In this document: positions 20,541 to 26,045 of the stretch, piece after piece
Layout: the number at the start of each line of letters is the position of its first letter
Position numbering within the stretch: position 1 is the first letter of the stretch
Source of the DNA: JBBRTJ01 sp038244535
GTDB lineage: Bacteria > Actinomycetota > Acidimicrobiia > Acidimicrobiales > Ilumatobacteraceae
DNA: 26,045 bases
Assembly: GCA_038244535.1 (NCBI GenBank)
Contig: JBBRTJ010000052.1
Span: forward strand, 1 to 26,045
Direction of reading: 5' to 3'
Translations under genes and position numbers: made by a program
Notes under the pieces: generated by a model
What the model was told of the DNA's origin: nothing
What the model saw: the letters and a program-made list of their open reading frames with translations, nothing else
The model's database searches: none

Positions 20541-21396
20541 CCTGGCTGGGGCCATCGACGGGGCCGCTCAGCGCGACATCGAACAGCTCGACGGTCTGGT
20601 TGGCCGGGCCGTGGACGAACGCGAACCCTCCCTCGGCTGGGAGCAGGTAGCCCGCGCCGGCAGTGACTTCGAGCCGTGGCAGCACCTCGGCGAAGTCGAG
20701 GCCGATGAACCGGAAGTGGTTGGCCGCCGGATAGCGCTTGTTCGGCCACGGCCGCGGCGCCTCGACCACGTCGGGTCGGACCTCCACCTCGAGGCGGCCG
20801 CCGATCCCGATGAACCGGTACCGGTCAACGCCCGCTCCGTCGTCGATCTGCTCGACCGACATGCCGAGAACCTCGGCGTAGAAGGGCTTCGACCGCGCCC
20901 ACCCGTCGGGTGAGTGGTGCACGACCGCGAACGGCGCGGGGCCCTCGGTCAGGAGCAGTGCCTGGCCATCGGGACCCACGAAGCGGGCGCCCTGTTCGGC
21001 CGGCACCTCGACCAACGGCGACCATCGTGCACCGTGGTCGGTGGCCGCAGCCTGCATCGCTGCGAACGCAGACCCGATGTCGTCCACGACGATGGCGATC
21101 AGGAGGTCGCCCTCGCACACCGCAGCTGACGGTCGCGGCTGGATGCTCGGGGGAACGACCTCGATGAGGTCGATCTGGTGCCGGCGCCCCGGTTGCTCGA
21201 TGAAGTGCGTCGCGTACCAATCACCGAGCGTGAGCGCGGTCTGCTGCCCGACCGGATCACCGTCCCGGTTCTCGAACACGAGCGGCTCGGGCGCGTTTTC
21301 CTGCGTTCCGCTGAACCCGATGGCCCGCAAGACGGCCTTGGTCGCGGCGAGATCAGCAACGCACATCCCGTGGTGGGTCTGCGGCACGATCGACAT
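20515..21396 (-). CDS. Two-domain VOC (glyoxalase/dioxygenase fold) protein
   Basis: The 293-residue product appears to contain two vicinal-oxygen-chelate domains, about residues 5-155 and 160-285. The first has THHGMCVADLAATKAVLRAIGF and, later, QIDLIEVVPP; the second has VVHHSPDGWARSKPFYAEVLGMSVEQ and ends HGPANQTVELFDV. The His and Glu at these places are typical metal-ligand positions, so a glyoxalase-, dioxygenase- or epimerase-type enzyme is likely, substrate unknown. The ATG at 21396 follows GGAGGGGAG, a strong ribosome site, which in turn abuts an 8-bp palindrome. It is divergent from the 2Fe-2S subunit gene at 21531. Confidence 0.8.
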   Translation of the reverse strand: MSIVPQTHHGMCVADLAATKAVLRAIGFSGTQENAPEPLVFENRDGDPVGQQTALTLGDWYATHFIEQPGRRHQIDLIEVVPPSIQPRPSAAVCEGDLLIAIVVDDIGSAFAAMQAAATDHGARWSPLVEVPAEQGARFVGPDGQALLLTEGPAPFAVVHHSPDGWARSKPFYAEVLGMSVEQIDDGAGVDRYRFIGIGGRLEVEVRPDVVEAPRPWPNKRYPAANHFRFIGLDFAEVLPRLEVTAGAGYLLPAEGGFAFVHGPANQTVELFDVALSGPVDGPSQVSAALAPR

Positions 21397-21408
21397 GTCT
21401 CCCCTCCC

Positions 21409-21428
21409 CCGCCGGCCCGAGCCGGCGG
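21409..21428. repeat. Perfect 8+4+8 palindrome next to the VOC gene ribosome site
   Basis: CCGCCGGC (21409-21416) and GCCGGCGG (21421-21428) are exact complements around a 4-base loop. On the minus strand the hairpin ends directly at the GGAGGGGAG ribosome site of the VOC gene (ATG at 21396). It could be an RNA stem affecting translation, or an operator in the divergent gap 21397-21530. Confidence 0.5.
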
Positions 21429-21530
21429 CATTGACCCCGAGGTTGCCACGCCACCACTCCGGCGCCACGAACCAGGTGGTCGATGGGGCATGATGCCGGG
21501 GTAACGAACGCTCCCAGGGGGATCCACCGC

Positions 21531-22004
21531 ATGCGCATCAGCGTGAATGTCAACGGCAGCGCCACCAGTGACGAGGTCGAGCCCCGGCTCCTTCTCGTGC
21601 ACTACCTGCGCGACGTGCTGAACCTCACCGGCACCAACGTGGGCTGCGACACCTCGTCGTGCGGTGCCTGCACCGTCCACCTCGACGGCGAAGCCGTCAA
21701 GAGCTGCACGGTCCTGGCCGTGCAGGCCGACGGACACGAGATCACCACCATCGAGGGGCTCGCCGTCGACGGCGTGATGGGTCCGATGCAGCGTGCCTTC
21801 CACGAGGAGCACGGTCTTCAGTGCGGCTTCTGCACACCCGGCATGGTCATGGCCGCCATCTCACTGGTCAACGAGCAGCCGAACCTCACCGAGCAGGACG
21901 TTCGCATCGGCCTCGAGGGCAACCTGTGTCGCTGCACCGGCTACCACAACATCGTCAAGGCCGTCCTGCGCTGCGCCAGCGAGCTGCAGGAGACGGCCAA
22001 GTGA
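21531..22004 (+). CDS. Molybdenum hydroxylase small subunit, 2Fe-2S (CoxS-like)
   Basis: A 157-residue protein with two [2Fe-2S] clusters. The plant-ferredoxin-type cluster uses Cys39, Cys44, Cys47 and Cys59 (VGCDTSSCGACTVHLDGEAV). The second uses Cys98, Cys101, Cys133 and Cys135 (LQCGFCTPGM and GNLCRCTGYHNI). This is the electron-transfer subunit of the xanthine oxidase/CO dehydrogenase family and normally passes electrons from a molybdopterin subunit to the FAD subunit. The ATG at 21531 has AGGGGG about 10 bases upstream; the longer open frame from 21483 lacks a better start. Its last base pairs overlap the FAD subunit (GTGA). The large molybdenum subunit is missing nearby. Confidence 0.93.
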   Translation: MRISVNVNGSATSDEVEPRLLLVHYLRDVLNLTGTNVGCDTSSCGACTVHLDGEAVKSCTVLAVQADGHEITTIEGLAVDGVMGPMQRAFHEEHGLQCGFCTPGMVMAAISLVNEQPNLTEQDVRIGLEGNLCRCTGYHNIVKAVLRCASELQETAK

Positions 22005-22822
22005 TCCCCGCCGCCTTCGACTACGTCCGGGCCGAGTCGGCCGACGAGGCCGTCGCTCTCATCGGCGAGCACGGCGACGAAGCCAAGTTCCTCGCCGGCG
22101 GCCACAGCCTGCTGCCGCTCATGAAGCTCCGGCTGGCCGCTCCCTCGGTCCTCATCGACGTTGCCCGCGTCACGGACCTCTCCTACCTGAACGACAAGGG
22201 TGATCACGTCGCCATCGGGGCGCTGACCCGCCACCACGACGTCGAGCACTCCTCGCTCCTGGCCTCGGTGTGCCCACTGCTCGCCCATGCCGCCTCCTAC
22301 GTGGGCGACCCTCAGGTGCGCCACCGCGGCACGATCGGCGGCAGCGTCGCCCACGCCGATCCGGCGTCCGACCTGCCCGCCACGCTCGTGGCGCTCGACG
22401 CCACGCTGGTGGCACGCTCGACCCGCGGCGAGCGCACGATCCCGGCCCGCGAGTTCTTCGTCGGGTTCCTCGAGTCCGCCCTCGCCCCCGACGAGCTCCT
22501 CACCGAGATCCGGGTTCCCCACTCGACGGGCGGCTTCGGCTTCCAGAAGTTCAACCGCCGGGCGCAGGACTGGGCCATCGTGGGCGTTGCGGCCCATCGA
22601 AGCAACGGCGGCGGCGGCATCGCGCTGGTCAACATGGGGTCGACGCCGATCTTCGCCCGTCAGGCCACCGAGGCCTGGTTGGCCGGCGCCAGCCCCGCCG
22701 AAGCCGCCGCTCTGGCCCCCGCCGATGCCCATCCGTCGGCGGACCTCAATGCCAGCGTCGAGTACCGCAACCACCTCGCCACGGTACTCACCCGCCGGGC
22801 GCTGGAAGCCGCCTCGGCCTAG
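22001..22822 (+). CDS. Molybdenum hydroxylase medium subunit, FAD-binding (CoxM-like)
   Basis: The 273-residue protein binds FAD and completes the electron path of xanthine oxidase/CO-dehydrogenase-type enzymes. It has FAD-pyrophosphate motifs KFLAGGHSLLPLMKLRLA (about 29-46) and RHRGTIGGSVAHADPASDLP (108-126), and a C-terminal domain with FQKFNRRAQDWAIVGVAA. The GTG at 22001 overlaps the stop of the 2Fe-2S gene, so both are co-translated. Substrate class (CO, purine, aldehyde, aromatic acid, nicotinate) depends on the missing large subunit. It is followed after 35 bases by an acyl-CoA dehydrogenase gene. Confidence 0.93.
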   Translation: MIPAAFDYVRAESADEAVALIGEHGDEAKFLAGGHSLLPLMKLRLAAPSVLIDVARVTDLSYLNDKGDHVAIGALTRHHDVEHSSLLASVCPLLAHAASYVGDPQVRHRGTIGGSVAHADPASDLPATLVALDATLVARSTRGERTIPAREFFVGFLESALAPDELLTEIRVPHSTGGFGFQKFNRRAQDWAIVGVAAHRSNGGGGIALVNMGSTPIFARQATEAWLAGASPAEAAALAPADAHPSADLNASVEYRNHLATVLTRRALEAASA

Positions 22823-22857
22823 GCCCAGCCACCGCCGGTCCGCAGAACGAGCGTTGA

Positions 22858-24006
22858 ATGGATCTCCAGCTGACCACCGAGCACGAGGCCCTGCGGGATC
22901 TGGTGCGCGACTTCGCCACCAACGAGATCGCACCCCACGCCGAGGCCTGGGACCGTGATCACACCTTCCCGCTCGACGTTGTGCTGGCCATGGGCGAGCT
23001 CGGCCTCTTCGGCATCACGGCACCGGCCGAGCACGGCGGCGCCGGCGCCGACTTCACCAGCCTGTGCCTCGCCATCGAAGAGCTCGGTCGTGTCGACCAG
23101 AGCATCGGCATCACGCTGTCGGCCGGAGTCGGGCTCGGCATCAACCCGATCCTGACGTTCGGCACGGGCGAGCAGCGCGACCGCTGGCTCCCCGAGCTCG
23201 TCGCCGGCCGCGCCCTCGGCGCGTTCGGCCTGACCGAGCCCGATGGCGGCAGCGACGCCGGAGCCACGCGCACGCGAGCCGTGCTCGACGCCGGCACCGA
23301 CGAGTGGGTGCTCGACGGCTCGAAGTCGTTCATCACGAACTCGGGCACGCCCATCACGACGGTCATCACCGTCACCGCCCGCACCGGTACCGGCGAGATC
23401 TCGGCCATCGTGGTGCCGGCCGGTACCCCCGGGCTGACCGTCGAACCGCCGTACCGCAAGCTCGGCTGGCATGCCTCCGACACCCACGGCCTGGTGTTCG
23501 ACGGCTGCCGGGTGCCCGCTGGGCACCTGCTCGGCGAACGAGGACAGGGTTTCCGCAACTTCCTCACCATCCTCGACGACGGCCGCATCGCCATCTCGGC
23601 GCTGGCGGTCGGGCTCGGCCAGGCCTGCCTCGACCACGCCGTCGACTACGCCCGGCACCGCAACGCCTTCGGCGGCCCGATCGGTCGCTTCCAGGCCATC
23701 GCGTTCCAGCTCGCCGACCTGGCCGTCGCGGTCGAGAACGCCCGCAACCTCACGTACAAGGCAGCGTGGCTCAAGGACACCGGACGCCCCTTCCGTCAAG
23801 CGGCGGCGATGGCCAAGCTCTACTCGACCGAGGCCGCGGTGAGCGCCACCCGCACCGCGACGCAGGTGTTCGGCGGTGCCGGCTTCATCGACGACACCCC
23901 CGTGGCCCGCTTCTACCGCGACGCCAAGGTGCTCGAGATCGGCGAGGGCACGAGCGAGATCCAGCGCTTGATCATCTCGCGATCACTTGGCCTGCCTGTC
24001 GAGTAG
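22858..24006 (+). CDS. Acyl-CoA dehydrogenase
   Basis: The 382-residue flavoprotein has the standard length and motifs: FGLTEPDGGSDAGA (FAD and substrate contacts), LDGSKSFITNSGT, YRKLGWHASDTHGLVFDGCRVP, FQAIAFQLADLAVAVENAR, QVFGGAGFIDDTPVARFYRDAK and the catalytic base Glu363 in EIGEGTSEIQRL. It oxidises an acyl-CoA to the 2,3-enoyl-CoA; short-chain or branched-chain substrates are plausible, since Glu is at the usual position of short/medium-chain enzymes. It reads in the same direction as the two hydroxylase subunits, 35 bases behind them, so it is probably in the same operon. Confidence 0.93.
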   Translation: MDLQLTTEHEALRDLVRDFATNEIAPHAEAWDRDHTFPLDVVLAMGELGLFGITAPAEHGGAGADFTSLCLAIEELGRVDQSIGITLSAGVGLGINPILTFGTGEQRDRWLPELVAGRALGAFGLTEPDGGSDAGATRTRAVLDAGTDEWVLDGSKSFITNSGTPITTVITVTARTGTGEISAIVVPAGTPGLTVEPPYRKLGWHASDTHGLVFDGCRVPAGHLLGERGQGFRNFLTILDDGRIAISALAVGLGQACLDHAVDYARHRNAFGGPIGRFQAIAFQLADLAVAVENARNLTYKAAWLKDTGRPFRQAAAMAKLYSTEAAVSATRTATQVFGGAGFIDDTPVARFYRDAKVLEIGEGTSEIQRLIISRSLGLPVE

Positions 24007-24026
24007 CAGAAGGGCCCCGCTCCCGG

Positions 24027-24032
24027 CATAGT
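24027..24032 (+). promoter_or_regulatory. Candidate -10 box for the peroxidase gene
   Basis: CATAGT ends seven bases before the ATG at 24040, and no Shine-Dalgarno lies between. A transcript starting at or next to the ATG is likely. It lies in the 33-base gap after the acyl-CoA dehydrogenase, so this gene may have its own promoter. Confidence 0.35.
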
Positions 24033-24039
24033 GCGGCCC

Positions 24040-24531
24040 ATGACCGCCATCCAAGACATCCCCCTCCACACCCTGAGCGGCGAGCCGTCCTCGCTCGCCG
24101 ACTTCGCCGGCAGGACGCTCCTCGTCGTCAACGTCGCCTCCAAGTGCGGCCTGACGCCTCAGTACACCGAGCTCGAAGGCCTCCAGAAGACCTACGGCGA
24201 TCGCGGCTTCGCCGTGCTCGGCTTCCCCTGCAACCAGTTCGGGGCGCAGGAGCCCGGCTCGGCCGAGGAGATCCAGACCTTCTGCTCGACGAGCTACGGC
24301 GTGACCTTCCCGATGTTCGAGAAGCTCGACGTCAACGGCGAGACCCGCCACCCGCTGTACGCCCAGCTCGTCCAGCAGGCCGACGCCGACGGCGGTGCCG
24401 GCGACATCCAGTGGAACTTCGAGAAGTTCCTCGTGAACCCGAGCGGCGAGGTCATCGCCCGCTTCCGGCCCATGACCAAGCCCGACAGCCCCGAAGTGGT
24501 GAGTGCCATCGAGGCCAGCCTCCCGGCCTGA
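24040..24531 (+). CDS. Glutathione-peroxidase-family thiol peroxidase
   Basis: A 163-residue thioredoxin-fold peroxidase reducing hydroperoxides. Cys36 (NVASKCGLT) is the peroxidatic residue where animal enzymes have selenocysteine. Gln70 (GFPCNQFGAQEPG) and Trp125-Asn126 (IQWNFEKFLV) complete the catalytic tetrad, and Cys82 (FCSTSYGVTFP) is placed to be the resolving cysteine, so thioredoxin or a mycothiol system, not glutathione, is the likely reductant. The ATG at 24040 is chosen over the GTG at 24031 because of the -10 placement and typical family start. Its stop is 11 bases from the convergent DUF4262 gene. Confidence 0.93.
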   Translation: MTAIQDIPLHTLSGEPSSLADFAGRTLLVVNVASKCGLTPQYTELEGLQKTYGDRGFAVLGFPCNQFGAQEPGSAEEIQTFCSTSYGVTFPMFEKLDVNGETRHPLYAQLVQQADADGGAGDIQWNFEKFLVNPSGEVIARFRPMTKPDSPEVVSAIEASLPA

Positions 24532-24542
24532 CCCGACGAGCG

Positions 24543-25052
24543 CTAGTCCGCGCTCACCTCATCGAGGGCACCGACCACCGGTTGCGCCAGCAGCAGCCGG
24601 TGGTCGAAGCCCGCCTCCCACGGCAGGCGACCAGATCGGTCGGGCCATGCGAGCTGCACCATGCGGAAGTTCGCTTGGCCGTACCAGCGCACCGCCGTCT
24701 CGAACAGGTCGCCGTACAGCTCGAGGTCGACGGGCAGGAGTGCGCTGCGCAGGCCGTTGTCGAGCATGCCGGCGAACAGGGGCCCGACCGGGATCTGCGT
24801 GCCGACGTCGAGGAAGTCGGCCACCAGGCCGAGGAGGCCCTTGGCATTGACCGGGGCGAGGCCGAACACCACGACCTCGGGAAAGGCGAAGCTCGTCTCA
24901 AAGCCGATCGTGTACGCGTAGCCCGGCTGCGGAGGATCGAGGTCGGGCCGCACCGGCACCGGCTCGATCGCCCATCCGCTCGTCTCGATCATCCATGCGA
25001 TCTTGTCGAGGTGCTCCATCGTGCGATCGGGCATCGCGTCGGCATCGCTCAC
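24543..25052 (-). CDS. DUF4262 domain protein
   Basis: The 169-residue protein carries a DUF4262-like pattern: a helix then GWAIEPVPVRPDLDPPQPGYAYTIGFETSFAFPEVVVFGLAP, with the YTIGF and PEVVVFGL strands diagnostic of this uncharacterised family; it ends in RMVQLAWPDRSGRLPWEAGF. No catalytic motif is known for the family. The start is uncertain: GTG at 25052 is favoured by a GAGAGG about 10 bases upstream, with ATG at 25034 or 25019 as alternatives. It follows the kinase-like gene by 13 bases, so the two are likely co-transcribed. Confidence 0.8.
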   Translation of the reverse strand: MSDADAMPDRTMEHLDKIAWMIETSGWAIEPVPVRPDLDPPQPGYAYTIGFETSFAFPEVVVFGLAPVNAKGLLGLVADFLDVGTQIPVGPLFAGMLDNGLRSALLPVDLELYGDLFETAVRWYGQANFRMVQLAWPDRSGRLPWEAGFDHRLLLAQPVVGALDEVSAD

Positions 25053-25065
25053 GGCACCAAGCCTC

Positions 25066-26045
25066 TCATGGCACCAGCGCGAGTGCATCGAGGTCGAGGG
25101 CGTGCGTGAGGTGCCGCGTCGCCATGGCCGCGAACATCGCCTCGCCCCGCTCGGTGTGCCCGACGATCATGGACGCCACCACGGCCATGATGACCCCGCC
25201 GAACGTGGCGAGGCGGTAGCCGTGCCAGAGGTCGTCGGCTGACAGATCGGTGACGCCGCGGCGCCGGAGCGAGGCGTGGTAGCCCGCGACGAGCAGTCGC
25301 TCGCAGGCCCGACGCTCGTCGGGCAGGAGACCGGCGCCGAGGAAGTACGACAGGTCCGACACCGCGTACCCGTGCCCCGGGGACTGCCAGTCGACGACGG
25401 CGAGGGGATGCCCGCCAGCGGGGGTGGCGAACATCATGTTGTCGAGGCGGTAGTCGCCGTGCGTGACGGTCATGGGTCCGGAGAAGGCCGTGATCCACGA
25501 GCCGATCACGGTGCCGAAGTGCTCGCCGAGCTCGACCTGCTCGGCGCTCAGGTAGGGCTGGTAGGTCGCCAGGAAGCCCGGCCACAGCATCTGATACAGG
25601 CCCTGGAGCTGGGCCGAGGTGCCCTCATCGCGCCGGCCCAGCCACTCGATCTCGGCCAGCGAAGGGTCGTCCCACCGGGGCGCGTGCAGCGCGGCCAGCT
25701 CCTCGAGGGCGAGCGTCGCCTCGGCCACCGTGCATCCGCGCATCTGGTCGCCCTGCTCGGCCGGAGCGAGGTCTTCGAGCACGAGGGTGAAGTCGCCCGA
25801 GCGCTCGTCCCACTCGGCGTGGAAGCAGTGGGGCGTGCAGATGTCGACGCTGTCGACGAGGTCTTGGTAGAAGCGCACCTCACGCTCGTAGTTGCGCAGC
25901 GCGACGCCAGTGGCCCGGCTGGTCTCGTCGTCGGACGGCAGCTTGGCCACCACGGACCGCGGGGTGCCCAACGGCGGCTCGGTCGCGAACGACAGCGTGT
26001 ACCGGATGCTCATGTCGACCTGACCGGTGCCGACCCGTTCCGGGG
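25066..26045 (-). CDS. Aminoglycoside-phosphotransferase/ecdysteroid-kinase-like protein (5' end outside window)
   Basis: The frame stays open to the window edge. Before the internal Met at 26013 it reads PERVGTGQVD, which fits the glycine-rich nucleotide loop of this kinase family (VGTGQV), so the gene starts outside. Further motifs are SVVAKLPS (the ATP-binding lysine), LVLEDL, the catalytic loop THGDYRLDNMMF and the metal-binding AVVDWQSPGHGYAVSDLSYFLG. Members phosphorylate small alcohols or are linked to acyl-CoA metabolism in actinobacteria; many lie beside acyl-CoA dehydrogenase genes. The substrate is unknown. The gene is co-directional with the DUF4262 gene 13 bases downstream. Confidence 0.88.
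   Translation of the reverse strand, partial: PERVGTGQVDMSIRYTLSFATEPPLGTPRSVVAKLPSDDETSRATGVALRNYEREVRFYQDLVDSVDICTPHCFHAEWDERSGDFTLVLEDLAPAEQGDQMRGCTVAEATLALEELAALHAPRWDDPSLAEIEWLGRRDEGTSAQLQGLYQMLWPGFLATYQPYLSAEQVELGEHFGTVIGSWITAFSGPMTVTHGDYRLDNMMFATPAGGHPLAVVDWQSPGHGYAVSDLSYFLGAGLLPDERRACERLLVAGYHASLRRRGVTDLSADDLWHGYRLATFGGVIMAVVASMIVGHTERGEAMFAAMATRHLTHALDLDALALVP

Noticed and set aside
23064..25109. 681-codon plus-strand ORF, the longest open frame in the window
   Set aside because: Out of frame with acyl-CoA dehydrogenase and peroxidase and then antisense to DUF4262; Arg/Pro/His-rich with no domain.
1..26045. CRISPR array, insertion sequence or prophage
   Set aside because: No regularly spaced repeats, transposase, integrase or phage genes seen; the only internal repeats are the coding GYW repeats and short palindromes.

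Overview
The window is a high-GC (roughly 70%) bacterial chromosome segment with densely packed genes. The tRNA, the promoter style (TAnnnT -10 boxes) and above all two Tat-exported proteins built from 'GYW-(I/L)-L ... FGDA-x-F-x-G' repeats suggest an actinobacterium, most likely of class Acidimicrobiia. That placement is my inference from family knowledge, not from a marker gene. I see no insertion sequence, integrase, CRISPR array or phage gene. Apart from two partial genes at the edges and one small gene fragment, the genes look intact.

Layout. 1-108 is the end of a gene that starts outside the window. 312-1103 (-) is a pentapeptide-repeat/DinB protein. 1104-1557 is a gene-poor stretch with a helix-turn-helix gene fragment and a strong hairpin. 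1558-1633 (-) is tRNA-Gly(GCC). 1687-2839 (-) is a two-gene unit (76-aa protein and EamA exporter). 2888-4313 (-) holds a Ser/Thr-rich membrane protein and a Fpg/Nei-type DNA glycosylase with a variant zinc finger. 4352-4747 (+) is a small DUF2550-like membrane protein. 4734-7078 (-) is a methionine-biosynthesis unit, metX plus a PLP sulfhydrylase/cystathionine synthase, preceded by a SAM-sensing riboswitch of the SAM-I/IV clan at 7161-7257. 7273-9768 (-) is an acyl-CoA synthetase with an isocitrate lyase/PEP mutase-superfamily enzyme. 9907-14651 (+) is a tight five-gene ABC transporter operon that joins a MacB/FtsX-type exporter and a DrrAB-type exporter. 14667-16231 (-) pairs a cold-shock protein with a DEAD-box RNA helicase.

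16446-18970 (+) encodes two secreted paralogues. One consists only of six GYW repeats; the other is an N-acetylmuramoyl-L-alanine amidase followed by the same six-repeat unit. 19063-20540 (+) is a saccharopine-dehydrogenase-like oxidoreductase and a small ORF, driven by an apparently leaderless promoter overlaid with palindromes. 20515-21396 (-) is a VOC-family protein. 21531-24006 (+) has the small (2Fe-2S) and medium (FAD) subunits of a molybdenum hydroxylase, without its large subunit, followed by an acyl-CoA dehydrogenase. 24040-24531 (+) is a glutathione-peroxidase-family protein. 24543-26045 (-) is a DUF4262 protein and an aminoglycoside-phosphotransferase-like kinase cut by the window edge.

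Several genes (starts at 2839, 4352, 9907, 19063, 24040) lack a Shine-Dalgarno sequence and instead have a -10-like hexamer 6-8 nt before the start codon, the pattern expected of leaderless mRNAs. Most of the window is ordinary core and accessory metabolism. The parts most worth a second look are the metX riboswitch, the operator cluster at 18983-19062, the paired six-repeat secreted proteins, the composite ABC operon, and the orphan molybdenum hydroxylase subunits.
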